A stretch of 64,000 bases of DNA from NCBI RefSeq assembly GCF_032583975.1, contig NZ_JAWHTF010000008.1; one strand, 5' to 3'. A program made the translations under genes and the position numbers. The first letter of the stretch is position 1, and each line of letters opens with the position of its first letter. Below are positions 25,968-34,770 of this stretch, one piece after another. Under the pieces are notes generated by a model, which did no database searches, had not been told where the DNA came from, and saw only the letters and a list, made by a program, of their open reading frames with translations. This DNA comes from Gilvirhabdus luticola. GTDB lineage: Bacteria; Bacteroidota; Bacteroidia; Flavobacteriales; Flavobacteriaceae.

Positions 25968-26255
25968 ATGTTATCTACTTTAAATATTTTTAGAATTATT
26001 GCTTTTTTAGAAGGGGTTTCTTATATACTACTATTATTTATGGCCACCCCGATAAAATATCTAATGGAAGAACCAAAGTATGTAAAGCTTTTAGGTATGC
26101 CACATGGTCTCTTATTTATTGCCTATGTTGCTTTTGCATTTTTATTAAAAGGTGAATTTAAGTGGAATACTAAAGATTTTAGTTATATATTATTGGCATC
26201 CATTATTCCTTTTGGCACATTTTATATCGATAAAAAATATTTAAAAACTGCATAA
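25968..26255 (+). CDS. DUF3817 integral membrane protein
   Basis: The 95-residue protein has three hydrophobic segments and the DUF3817 signature: IFRIIAFLEGVSYILLLFMA then PIKYLMEEPKYVKLLGMPHG. Further segments are LLFIAYVAFAFLL and YILLASIIPFGTFYIDKKYL. The family is small inner-membrane proteins with no assigned activity. Three bases separate it from the MscS gene, so the two are one transcript. A shared role in envelope or osmotic adaptation is an inference from position only. Confidence 0.88.
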   Translation: MLSTLNIFRIIAFLEGVSYILLLFMATPIKYLMEEPKYVKLLGMPHGLLFIAYVAFAFLLKGEFKWNTKDFSYILLASIIPFGTFYIDKKYLKTA

Positions 26256-26258
26256 ATT

Positions 26259-27506
26259 TTGGAATCTCTAAAGCATCTTTTATACGATTATTTAATTTCT
26301 GTTCAAATGCCAGAAACAACCGCTAAATATTTAAACATGTTAGCATTACTTCTGGCATTACTCATTGTTGTTTTCATCATTGATTTCATTGTTAGAAAAA
26401 TTTTACTTTCTGTCTTTACAACTTTTTCTAAAAGAACAGAAACTAACTTTGATGATATTTTAGTCCAGAATAAACTCCCAAGAAACATTGCCCATATTAT
26501 TCCTTTACTCATTGTTTTAGAGTTTATTCCAATAGTATTCGCAGACTTTGACTATTTTGAAAACATTGTTGAAAAAAGCTTGCAGGTCTTTGCCATAATA
26601 CTTACACTTTGGATAGTTAGAAGCTTGCTTAATAGTGTTCATGATTATTTACAGATGCTCCCTAGGTTTAGTGATAAACCTTTAAAAAGTTATATCCAGG
26701 TATTTATGATCTTTGCTTGGGCTATTGGTATACTTTCCGCATTTGCAATCGTTACTGGTATTCCATTTTTAAAATTTCTTACAGGGTTAGGAGCAGCTTC
26801 AGCCGTGATTTTACTCATTTTTAAAGATACAATTCTTGGCTTTGTTGCTAGTATTCAGGTTTCTATAAATAACATGGTGCATATTGGTGACTGGATCACC
26901 TTTGAAAAATATGGTGCAGATGGTGATGTTATAGAAATTAGTCTGGCAACAGTTAAAGTTCAAAACTTTGATAAAACTATTACAACCATACCAACTTATG
27001 CTCTTATTTCTGATTCTTTCAAGAATTGGAGAGGTATGGTAAATTCTGATGGAAGACGTATTAAAAGAGCTTTGAATATTAAGCAAAATAGTGTGAAATA
27101 TTTAAAGACTGAAGAAGTAGATAATTTGAAAAATATAGGACTTATAAAAGCTTATCTGATTAAAAGACAGTCCGACATTGATGAATATAATTCTAAAAAA
27201 AATATTGATAAGTCGTTGTTACTAAATGGTAGGAATCTGACTAATCTTGGTGTTTTTAGAAAATACATTGAAGAATATCTAAAGCATCATTCTGCAATCA
27301 ACAAAGATATGATGATTATGACAAGGCAGTTGGCTCCAACATCACAAGGAATTCCTTTGGAAATTTATGCATTCAGTAGTGATAAACGTTGGGAAAATTA
27401 CGAATACATTATGGCAGATATTTTTGACCATGCCATTGCTGCAGTTCCTTATTTTGATTTAGAAATTTTTGAACTTCCTAGTAATTCAAGCTTCTTAAAT
27501 AATTAG
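26259..27506 (+). CDS. Mechanosensitive channel, MscS family
   Basis: A 415-residue membrane protein, TTG start three bases after the DUF3817 stop. Hydrophobic segments are at about 25-45, 66-95, 100-125 and 140-165. The pore-lining helix is followed by the MscS beta domain (FLTGLGAASAVILLIFKDTI, SIQVSINNMVHIGDWIT). The C-terminal portion is extended relative to E. coli MscS, like the YbdG class. It should open under membrane tension and release solutes during hypo-osmotic shock. The next gene (leuB) is convergent with only one base between the stops. Confidence 0.9.
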   Translation: MESLKHLLYDYLISVQMPETTAKYLNMLALLLALLIVVFIIDFIVRKILLSVFTTFSKRTETNFDDILVQNKLPRNIAHIIPLLIVLEFIPIVFADFDYFENIVEKSLQVFAIILTLWIVRSLLNSVHDYLQMLPRFSDKPLKSYIQVFMIFAWAIGILSAFAIVTGIPFLKFLTGLGAASAVILLIFKDTILGFVASIQVSINNMVHIGDWITFEKYGADGDVIEISLATVKVQNFDKTITTIPTYALISDSFKNWRGMVNSDGRRIKRALNIKQNSVKYLKTEEVDNLKNIGLIKAYLIKRQSDIDEYNSKKNIDKSLLLNGRNLTNLGVFRKYIEEYLKHHSAINKDMMIMTRQLAPTSQGIPLEIYAFSSDKRWENYEYIMADIFDHAIAAVPYFDLEIFELPSNSSFLNN

Positions 27507-27507
27507 A

Positions 27508-28566
27508 TTAAAGATTATTGGCTAACCAATCGCCTACTTCGCTTGTTTTATAAGCTTTGTTGCTGCCTGATAAATCTTCCGTTACTACACCTACTTCTAA
27601 TGATTTATCTACTACATTTCGTATTGCATCAGCTTCTTCTTTTAAACCAAAAGCATCTTCAAACATCATAGCTGCAGAAAGAACAGTTGCTAATGGATTT
27701 GCAATATCTAATCCCGTTGCTTGCGGATAAGAGCCATGAATAGGTTCAAATAAAGAAGTATGCTCTCCAATAGAAGCTGAAGGCATTAATCCCATAGATC
27801 CTGAAATTACCGAAGCTTCATCTGTGAGAATATCTCCAAATAAATTTTCAGTTATTAAAACATCATAAGAATTAGGCCATTGTACCAAACGCATAGCAAC
27901 AGCATCTACAAATTCATAACTTACTGTTACTTCTGGATAATCTTTTTCCAATTCCTGAACAGTTTCTCTCCACAGACGTGATGTTTCCAAGACATTAGCT
28001 TTATCTACACAGCACAATTTTTTAGAACGAGACATAGCCATTTCAAATCCTTTTCTTGCTAATCTTATAACTTCTGCTTTGGTATATACGCAATTGTCAT
28101 ACGCAGTTGTGCCTTCATCTCTTCTACCTTTTTCTCCAAAATATATACCTCCGGTTAATTCTCTTAAAAAAACCAAATTGGTTCCTTCAATGCGTTCCCT
28201 TTTTAAAGGAGAATTTTCTATTAAAGAAGGAAAAGTAAAGGTTGGCCTTACATTAGCAAACAACCCCAATTTTTTACGCATTTTTAATAAACCTTGTTCT
28301 GGCCTTACTTTTGCACTTGGGTCGTTATCATATTTTGGGTGACCAATAGCACCAAACAAAACAGCATCGGCTTTCATACAAATATCATGAGTCGCATCTG
28401 GATAGGGTTCTCCAACAGCATCAATTGCTGCTGCACCTGTTAAAGCTGAAGTCCAAATAATTTCATGACCGTATTTTTTTGCAACAGCATCACATACTTT
28501 TACTGCTTGATCAATGACTTCTGGACCAATACCATCTCCTGCTAAAAGCGCTATGTTTAATTTCAT
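27508..28566 (-). CDS. leuB: 3-isopropylmalate dehydrogenase
   Basis: The 352-residue enzyme has the isocitrate/isopropylmalate dehydrogenase pattern: LAGDGIGPEV (8-17), LRELTGGIYFG, the substrate-binding YEFVDAVAMRLVQWPNSYDV and the Mg/NAD-site NLFGDILTDEASVISGSMGL. It oxidises and decarboxylates 3-isopropylmalate in leucine synthesis and in many bacteria also beta-methylmalate in the citramalate route to isoleucine. It follows the CimA-like gene by 13 bp. leuC and leuD are not in this window. Confidence 0.95.
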   Translation of the reverse strand: MKLNIALLAGDGIGPEVIDQAVKVCDAVAKKYGHEIIWTSALTGAAAIDAVGEPYPDATHDICMKADAVLFGAIGHPKYDNDPSAKVRPEQGLLKMRKKLGLFANVRPTFTFPSLIENSPLKRERIEGTNLVFLRELTGGIYFGEKGRRDEGTTAYDNCVYTKAEVIRLARKGFEMAMSRSKKLCCVDKANVLETSRLWRETVQELEKDYPEVTVSYEFVDAVAMRLVQWPNSYDVLITENLFGDILTDEASVISGSMGLMPSASIGEHTSLFEPIHGSYPQATGLDIANPLATVLSAAMMFEDAFGLKEEADAIRNVVDKSLEVGVVTEDLSGSNKAYKTSEVGDWLANNL

Positions 28567-28579
28567 AAATTGTTAAGTG

Positions 28580-30103
28580 TTAATTTGTAATAATGTTGAG
28601 CATTTTTTCTGTTGCCTTAATAGCTGATACTGTTTGATCTGAATCTAATCCGCGTGTTTTAAATTCTTTCTCTGAATTCTTCCAGGTAATAATTGTTTCA
28701 CATAGCGCATCAGAATGACTTCCTGGTGGAATTCTAACTGCGTAATCTATCAATTCTGGCAAGGTCGTTAAATGTGTTTTTTTATAAATTTCTCTAATGG
28801 CATTCATAAAAGCGTCAAACTGACCATCTCCTTGTGCATTTTGTTCATGGGCTTCTCCATTAATTGTCAAAGCAACTGTAGTAGAAGGTCTTAATCCTTT
28901 CGAATGCGTCAATACATACGAATTAACTTTTACCTTTTCTTCATAGGTTCTGTCTAGAACATCTGAAATGATATAAGGTAAATCTTCTTTTGTAACTACT
29001 TGTTTTTTATCTCCTAGTTCAATGATGCGCTCAGTTACTTTTTTAAGATCTTCATCATTCAATTGTAACCCTAACTCTTGTAAGTTCTTTTGAATATTTG
29101 CTTTGCCAGAAGATTTCCCCAATGCATATTTACGCTTTCTACCAAAACGCTCTGGCATTAAATCATTAAAATAGAGGTTTTTCTTATTATCTCCATCTGC
29201 ATGGATTCCTGCAGTTTGAGTAAACACATTAGCTCCAACAATAGGCTTATTTGCGGGAATCATAAATCCGGAAAATGTTTCAACAAGTTTACTTACGGTA
29301 TACAAAGATTTTTCATTTACATTAACTTTGATATCTGGGAGAAAATCATTAATCACAGCAATAACACTGGCTAATGGTGCATTGCCTGCACGCTCTCCCA
29401 TTCCGTTGAGAGTTAAATGAATACCATCTGCACCAGCTTTTATGGCTTCCATAACATTTGAAACACTCATATCGTAATCATTATGAGCATGAAAATCAAA
29501 GTGTAATTGAGGATACTTACTTCTTATCTCTAATATAAACTCAAAAGATTCTCTCGGAGTTAAAACTCCCAATGTATCAGGTAACATTATTCGTTTTACT
29601 GGTTGAGCAGACAAAAACTCTAAAAATTCAAAAACATAATCTTTGGAGTTTCTCATACCGTTACTCCAATCTTCTAAATAGACATTGGTTTCAATATCAT
29701 GTTCTTTAGCTTGATTAATAACTTCTTCTATCTCTTTAAAATGCTGATTAGAAGTTTTTTTGAGTTGATGAATTAAATGGTTTAATGAACCTTTTGTTAA
29801 TAAATTCTGAACCTTGGCACCTGCTTTAATCATCCATTGGATTGATACTCCTTTGTCAACAAAGGTTAAAACTTCAACTGCATCTATATAATTGTTTTGA
29901 GTGGCCCAATTTGTAACATTTTTAACTGCTTGAAACTCGCCTTCTGAAACTCTTGCTGACGCAATTTCAATTCGATCAATTTTAAGCTCTTCTAATAATA
30001 ACTTCGCAATGGTTAATTTTTCTGAAGCCGAAAAGGATACACCTGAGGTTTGCTCTCCATCACGCAATGTGGTATCCATTATTTCAATTCTTCGTTTTGC
30101 CAT
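28580..30103 (-). CDS. Citramalate synthase-like (LeuA/CimA family)
   Basis: The 507-residue protein has the LeuA/CimA catalytic TIM barrel (TTLRDGEQTSGVSF near the start, HAHNDYDMSV, NGMGERAGN) plus the C-terminal regulatory domain (LRPSTTVALTINGEA to RIPPGSHSDALCETIITW). Several stretches match the characterised Leptospira CimA better than E. coli LeuA: KLTIAKLLLEELKIDRIEIA, NVYLEDWSNGMRNS and FTQTAGIHADGD. The hydrophobic pocket residues Leu, Leu and Tyr that I recall for pyruvate specificity appear conserved. It would condense acetyl-CoA with pyruvate (or 2-ketoisovalerate). Its own promoter lies upstream; leuB follows. Confidence 0.8.
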   Translation of the reverse strand: MAKRRIEIMDTTLRDGEQTSGVSFSASEKLTIAKLLLEELKIDRIEIASARVSEGEFQAVKNVTNWATQNNYIDAVEVLTFVDKGVSIQWMIKAGAKVQNLLTKGSLNHLIHQLKKTSNQHFKEIEEVINQAKEHDIETNVYLEDWSNGMRNSKDYVFEFLEFLSAQPVKRIMLPDTLGVLTPRESFEFILEIRSKYPQLHFDFHAHNDYDMSVSNVMEAIKAGADGIHLTLNGMGERAGNAPLASVIAVINDFLPDIKVNVNEKSLYTVSKLVETFSGFMIPANKPIVGANVFTQTAGIHADGDNKKNLYFNDLMPERFGRKRKYALGKSSGKANIQKNLQELGLQLNDEDLKKVTERIIELGDKKQVVTKEDLPYIISDVLDRTYEEKVKVNSYVLTHSKGLRPSTTVALTINGEAHEQNAQGDGQFDAFMNAIREIYKKTHLTTLPELIDYAVRIPPGSHSDALCETIITWKNSEKEFKTRGLDSDQTVSAIKATEKMLNIITN

Positions 30104-30138
30104 CTTAATTGTTAACCTTTATTGAGAAATCAAGTTGA

Positions 30139-30146
30139 CAAATGTA
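30139..30146 (-). promoter_or_regulatory. Promoter -7 box for the CimA-like/leuB operon
   Basis: On the minus strand TACATTTG is an exact TAnnTTTG match, 36 bp upstream of the start codon at 30103. The leader shows no run of Leu or Ile codons, so no attenuator is evident. Confidence 0.6.
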
Positions 30147-30333
30147 TAAAAAACAATTTTTTTATATAATTAATTAATTAGTTTAGATACGATGTTCACG
30201 CACTTTTATAAAATTAATAATAGAATGACCACATATTGAAATTAATGTAATGTTCTTAATAAATTCAACAAACTTATTGCGAAATAAATATTATATTCAA
30301 GTTAACTGGTAAGATTGAGAATTAAATTTTGCT

Positions 30334-31395
30334 TTATTTTATTTCAAATTGAATTGATTTGAATTTTGGATATTCTGTCTTAATGGTTTCTTCATTTAAA
30401 TCTCTATCAAAAAGATAGTTTAAATTATTTCCTGCCAAATCTTCTAGCTCTGTATTTACTGAAATGGAATAATTACCATTTTTCCAGTTCGATTTTGGTT
30501 GAAACTTTAGGACAGATTCGTTATTTGTTAGTTTAAAATCACCTGGAACTAATTCATTAATTGAATCCAAAACCTTTACGGTTTCCAAAGCCAAAGCAAA
30601 ATCCAACGATTCACCAAAATCTATTATCAATTCGTTTTGTGTATTTGCTAACGGAGTTTTAATTAACCATTTATTTATATCTGGTGATTTTGAATCCTTT
30701 TCTCTTACCAAAAAAGTTTTATGAAAATTTTCATTTAATAGATTTCCATTAGCATCTTTAAAATCTTTTGAAACCCTAATGGTATAAGTGTTTCCATTTA
30801 CAATTGGCAAACCCAATTCTTTATTAGGTATTAAATCTGTTTTAATACGGCCAGGATCTAGCCAAAGCGTTAATTGTGTATGGTCTTTATTCCATAATTC
30901 AGTTTGTAGCTCAAGGAAAACTGGAACTTCTTCTTTTTTAGTGTTATCAATTACAGTAATATATTCTAATGCAGATTTTACTTCTTGCATTGGTTTAGAA
31001 AATACGAAGTACATTTTCAACAAATTTTCTGGCACTGTGTCTTTGGTTGGATAGATACCTAATAATTCTGCCTTGGTTGAAATTAAATCTTCAATTTTAA
31101 ATGTTATTAAGGTTGCATCTTGATCTTTTAATTCATATTCTTTTCCACTAGTAAATGGGATAACTGGCCTAAAAGTTACAATGCCCTTATTTGAATAAAA
31201 ATCGCCTAAAATGGCTGTGTTATTGCCTTTTAAAGTGATCTTTAATTCATCTGTTTTAACATTAGAAGAAAAGGAAATGCTTACGGCTTTATCATTTTCA
31301 TAATTTATAAGTTCATTGTCAATGTTTTTGACTTGCTTACAATTAAAAAGAATAACAAAACAAAAAAAGACCAAGAAAACCTTGGCCTTAAACAT
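30334..31395 (-). CDS. Ig-like domain lipoprotein
   Basis: I start at the Met at 31395 (MFKAKVFLVFFCFVILFNCK, lipobox FNC); an earlier Met at 31419 would overlap the upstream gene by ten bases. The 353-residue protein is almost all beta strands. It has Big_5-like bacterial Ig domains (KMYFVFSKPMQEVKSALEYI then TVIDNTKKEEVPVF, and LDFALALETVKVLDSIN), and repeated ELEDLAGNNLNYLF-type endings. It is expected to be outer-membrane anchored and exposed. It directly follows the 371-aa secreted gene with a one-transcript arrangement, so the two may work together on a surface substrate. Function is unknown. Confidence 0.75.
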   Translation of the reverse strand: MFKAKVFLVFFCFVILFNCKQVKNIDNELINYENDKAVSISFSSNVKTDELKITLKGNNTAILGDFYSNKGIVTFRPVIPFTSGKEYELKDQDATLITFKIEDLISTKAELLGIYPTKDTVPENLLKMYFVFSKPMQEVKSALEYITVIDNTKKEEVPVFLELQTELWNKDHTQLTLWLDPGRIKTDLIPNKELGLPIVNGNTYTIRVSKDFKDANGNLLNENFHKTFLVREKDSKSPDINKWLIKTPLANTQNELIIDFGESLDFALALETVKVLDSINELVPGDFKLTNNESVLKFQPKSNWKNGNYSISVNTELEDLAGNNLNYLFDRDLNEETIKTEYPKFKSIQFEIK

Positions 31396-31409
31396 GTTTT
31401 TCTGAAGAA

Positions 31410-32525
31410 TTACATCCATTGTTTAGTTCTGTTTCTTAAAACCAGATCTCCTTCTCGATCTCTGATTAAGAACAATACGTTTTCGTTGTCCAAATTATCC
31501 ATCTGCAATACATTAACAAAAGGTAGGTTGTCATAAGTTACACCATCTGTGGCAGCAAATTCTTTAACTTCTTCCGTAAGTGAGTTTTTAAAATTTGCAA
31601 TATCATCATAATCTATACGCATTACTGGTCGGTTTGAATTTGACATAAAAAACTTTTGTTTGCCATTTTTCTCAAATACAATCATATCTAAAGGAGAATT
31701 ACCTCCACCTAATTCTGCAACTGTTCTTCCTTTAATATGCTTATTCCCTTTTAAATCTTTTAATGGAAATAACACCAAAGGCGTACAGGTATAGCTAGCT
31801 ATTAAATAATCTTCATTCTCTATATTAATAACATTAAAAGCTTTAATTGGTGCATAGGATTCAAATCTACCATGAGCAGCATGCCAAATTTCTAAAGAAG
31901 CAAATTCTTCATTGTCATTAAATGGGAAATCTATACTCCGAAATGTAGATTTAAATTCTTTATTGGATAAACCTGAAACCATTACTTTTCCTTTATGATA
32001 CATCATATCTGCAATTGCCCAGTTCCTTAAAGGGCGTCCTCTATGATCTTCATCGTCAACACCAACAGGATTCGTTAACTCAACTTTAGAATAACTTACA
32101 CTATTCAATGAAATGTTTTCAAACTTTTCTCCATTTAATTTCAACAATACTGGAGTGCCATCGGTTACATTAACTGAAAAGTATACCGATTTAGAAACTG
32201 GATTTACTGCCATATCTGTAATCTTAATATTGTCCTTGGTTGTCCCTATAGAGGCAGCAATTTTATTATCAAAATCGTTAATCATAATCTCTGGTGCTTT
32301 ATCATTAGCTTTTGAATCTTTAGTGTCTAAAGCATAAATGGCTGCATTTTTTGAATCGCCAATAAATAATATTCCCTCTGGACCAAAGGTTAAAGCATTA
32401 ATTGATGCTATCTTGGTATCTTCAGTAATAAAGTTTTCAGTAAATGGGCTGCTGTCTTTTTTAAATGCCGAAAGTGTCAGTAAAACCATGCAGCAAAGAG
32501 TGAAGCTAAAGATTATTTTTTTCAT
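31410..32525 (-). CDS. Exported beta-propeller-like protein of unknown function
   Basis: A 371-residue protein with a signal MKKIIFSFTLCCMVLLTLSAF. The body has repeated motifs of four-stranded blades (ASINALTFGPEGILFIGDS, KITDMAVNPVSKSVYFSVN, NSPLDMIVFEKNGKQKFFMS), which suggests a beta-propeller of the NHL/SMP30-like type. There is an odd acidic stretch VGVDDEDHRGRP that could bind a metal. It is predicted to be periplasmic or secreted. It is co-transcribed with the Ig-like lipoprotein downstream. I do not recognise a specific enzyme family. Confidence 0.7.
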   Translation of the reverse strand: MKKIIFSFTLCCMVLLTLSAFKKDSSPFTENFITEDTKIASINALTFGPEGILFIGDSKNAAIYALDTKDSKANDKAPEIMINDFDNKIAASIGTTKDNIKITDMAVNPVSKSVYFSVNVTDGTPVLLKLNGEKFENISLNSVSYSKVELTNPVGVDDEDHRGRPLRNWAIADMMYHKGKVMVSGLSNKEFKSTFRSIDFPFNDNEEFASLEIWHAAHGRFESYAPIKAFNVINIENEDYLIASYTCTPLVLFPLKDLKGNKHIKGRTVAELGGGNSPLDMIVFEKNGKQKFFMSNSNRPVMRIDYDDIANFKNSLTEEVKEFAATDGVTYDNLPFVNVLQMDNLDNENVLFLIRDREGDLVLRNRTKQWM

Positions 32526-32728
32526 TTTGAATTAGTTTATCTAAAAATATTAGATAATTAAATACGCTTCAAGTAATTAACATCGAATTAACGATACTTT
32601 AATAGCCCAAGAAATATTTAAAAAATGTTCTTAATTAATTTTTAGTTAAAAATTATAAACTTTTCTTAAACATGACTTTAAGGTTTGAAAATTCTTTAAT
32701 TTAGAAACTCAACTTAATTTTAATAATT

Positions 32729-33364
32729 GTGAAAAAGGTTTATTGTTTATTTATCATATTAACTTTATTTTCTTCTTGTATTAAATCACAAAATAATAAG
32801 GAAACCCTAAAAAATATTGGTGGACCGTGTGAAGGATGTGAAGCGATTTATGAATACGGAAACAAACGTCTTCAAAATGTAGATACCTTACCTGATTTTA
32901 ATAATTCCAATAATAAAATAAAAATTAGTGGTACAGTATATGAAATTGATGGTAAAACTCCAGCAAAAGATGTTATTATTTACATCTATCACACCAATGA
33001 GAAAGGTATTTATCCATCAACCAATCGGTCTAAAGGTTGGGAACGCAGACATGGTTATTTAAGAGGTTGGATTAAAACCAATGCTAATGGAAACTACACC
33101 TTTTATACCTTACGACCAGCATCATATCATAACACAACCATTTCTCAACACATGCATGTCACCGTAAAAGAGACAGATAAAAATGAATATTATATTGATG
33201 ATTTTCATTTTGAAGATGACCCAAATCTACCTGAAAGAATGAGAAAAAGAGAAAACCCAAGAGGTGGATCTGGCGTTGTAACTTTAGAGAAAAACGGTAA
33301 CATTAGTGAAGCTCATCGTGATATTATTTTGGGTTTGAATATTCCTGATTATCCTGAAAAATAA
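32729..33364 (+). CDS. Lipoprotein intradiol ring-cleavage dioxygenase
   Basis: The 211-residue protein starts with GTG (MKKVYCLFIILTLFSSC, lipobox FSSC) and is expected to be membrane-anchored in the periplasm or on the surface. The dioxygenase core is NKIKISGTVYEIDGKTPAKD, HTNEKGIYPS, the Fe(III) ligand segments HGYLRGWIKT (Tyr) and TLRPASYHN (Tyr), and QHMHVTV (two His). It resembles the intradiol aromatic ring-cleavage (catechol/protocatechuate) fold, but location outside the cytoplasm is unusual for catabolism. It could act on extracellular catechol compounds or be a non-enzymatic relative. It is convergent with the DUF72 gene, one base apart. Confidence 0.85.
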   Translation: MKKVYCLFIILTLFSSCIKSQNNKETLKNIGGPCEGCEAIYEYGNKRLQNVDTLPDFNNSNNKIKISGTVYEIDGKTPAKDVIIYIYHTNEKGIYPSTNRSKGWERRHGYLRGWIKTNANGNYTFYTLRPASYHNTTISQHMHVTVKETDKNEYYIDDFHFEDDPNLPERMRKRENPRGGSGVVTLEKNGNISEAHRDIILGLNIPDYPEK

Positions 33365-33365
33365 C

Positions 33366-34235
33366 CTATGCCATTGTTGGTAAATTCAAATCAGTATCCA
33401 GTTCATTATTTAACTTTTCAATAAAATATGATGAAAGTAATGGCGATTCTTTCTCAATATTTTGATGCACAAAAAAATCAATTTCATTAATACCCTGTTG
33501 CTTCCAAGTCTTAAGCCTTGCAACCCAATCGTCCAGACGTGAGTAATCTTTTTTGTGATTTGCTCCAACATATCTTACAAAAGCTGTTCCATTTGTTAAC
33601 CTCATGTGTAGCAAGTCTCTTCTTCCTGCAGTATCTACAATAATATTAGAAATATCATTTTTCTCGAATAAATCATAAAGCTCATTTGCAACAATTTCAT
33701 CATTATACCAATTGGTATGCCTGAATTCGATAGCTAAAGGTATTTCTTTTGGCCAACTCTCAACAAAAGTTACTACTCTGTCAAAATCTTTTGGAGCAAA
33801 ATTGTTATGCATTTGTAAGAAGATTGTTCCAAGCTTTTCATATAGATTGGATGCATGGTAAAGATAGTTCTCCACAACATCTTTAACCTCGTTTAAACGT
33901 TTCCAATGGCTAATCTCCTGATTTAATTTTGGAAAAAATTTAAATCCTTCTGGTGTTTTTTCTTTCCAATTTTCAAATTGTTCTGCCGAGAAAATTCTGT
34001 AGAAAGTAGCATTAAGCTCTATGGAATTGAATTGAGAAGAATAATATGCTAATTCATCTTTTGTTCCTCTTGGGTAAAATCCTTTTAAATCTGCTTTATT
34101 CCATTTTGCACAACCAACATAAACCTTTAAAGGTTTTTTATCATTACATTTTTCTAAAACCTTCTGATTGTCAGGATGGTCTGATGGCAATGTAAAATCT
34201 ATATTTCCTGGGTCATCTGTGCTTCCGAATTTCAT
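33366..34235 (-). CDS. DUF72 family protein
   Basis: The 289-residue protein matches DUF72 (YecE-like). Its TIM-barrel-type segments are KVYVGCAKWNKADLKGFYPR, LAYYSSQFNSIELNATFYR, and KFFPKLNQEISHWKRL. These are followed by FLQMHNNFAPKDFDRV, LAIEFRHTNWYND and WKQQGINEIDFFVHQNIEKE. The family is widespread and cytoplasmic with no established activity. The start at 34235 (MKFGSTDDPGNIDF) is preceded by 118 bp containing the divergent small gene. It ends one base from the convergent dioxygenase gene. Confidence 0.92.
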   Translation of the reverse strand: MKFGSTDDPGNIDFTLPSDHPDNQKVLEKCNDKKPLKVYVGCAKWNKADLKGFYPRGTKDELAYYSSQFNSIELNATFYRIFSAEQFENWKEKTPEGFKFFPKLNQEISHWKRLNEVKDVVENYLYHASNLYEKLGTIFLQMHNNFAPKDFDRVVTFVESWPKEIPLAIEFRHTNWYNDEIVANELYDLFEKNDISNIIVDTAGRRDLLHMRLTNGTAFVRYVGANHKKDYSRLDDWVARLKTWKQQGINEIDFFVHQNIEKESPLLSSYFIEKLNNELDTDLNLPTMA

Positions 34236-34353
34236 TATCTAAATTTTTATAAATATAAGAACTCTTAATTGTTCATAAAGCCGTTAACAAGTATAACTCT
34301 TACCTCTTTTTTAATAATCATTAATCTATATTTTTAATTAAATTTTAAATGCC

Positions 34354-34770
34354 ATGGACACTCGAAACACTAATTTAAAATCAATCCGTCCAGAAGTTTC
34401 CCCAAGTTTAATTAACGATAATATGAGTTCTGATGAACGGTTTCAAAACTTGGTACTTCGACCTATTACAATGCTTCAAGGAGATTTGATTATTGAAGTT
34501 TTTAGAAATTATCTAGCAAAACATAAGAGTACTTTTTACAATCTTACTTTAGAAAAACGCGTGGCTTACATTGATAATTCTATTAATAAAGACATCAAAT
34601 TTAGAAATTCTTTAAAAGGTATGATTATAGGGCTTTTTACAGTTGAAGAATATATGCTATATATAGAAAATTCTTCTGCTTTAAATAAGCGAATGATGCA
34701 TATCGTAAAAGAGCATCTACAAAATAACATTCAGCTTTTTGAAAGGCCTAAAATGCTTACTGCTATATAA
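34354..34770 (+). CDS. Conserved cytoplasmic protein of unknown function
   Basis: A 138-residue protein without signal or membrane segment. The N-terminus is polar and the core is helical: RFQNLVLRPITMLQGDLIIE, KSTFYNLTLEKRVAYIDNSI, and KGMIIGLFTVEEYMLYIENS then RMMHIVKEHLQNNI. The ordered pattern and even codon use suggest a real gene, and such proteins occur as short hypotheticals in Flavobacteriaceae, but no domain is recognised. The first ATG four bases upstream in another frame is short and not used. The 3' end overlaps the convergent DUF2461 gene by eight bases. Confidence 0.78.
   Translation: MDTRNTNLKSIRPEVSPSLINDNMSSDERFQNLVLRPITMLQGDLIIEVFRNYLAKHKSTFYNLTLEKRVAYIDNSINKDIKFRNSLKGMIIGLFTVEEYMLYIENSSALNKRMMHIVKEHLQNNIQLFERPKMLTAI

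Noticed and set aside
30104..30333. Possible leucine or isoleucine leader peptide before the CimA-like gene
   Set aside because: I read the minus strand of this gap and found no short ORF with a run of Leu, Ile or Val codons and no terminator.
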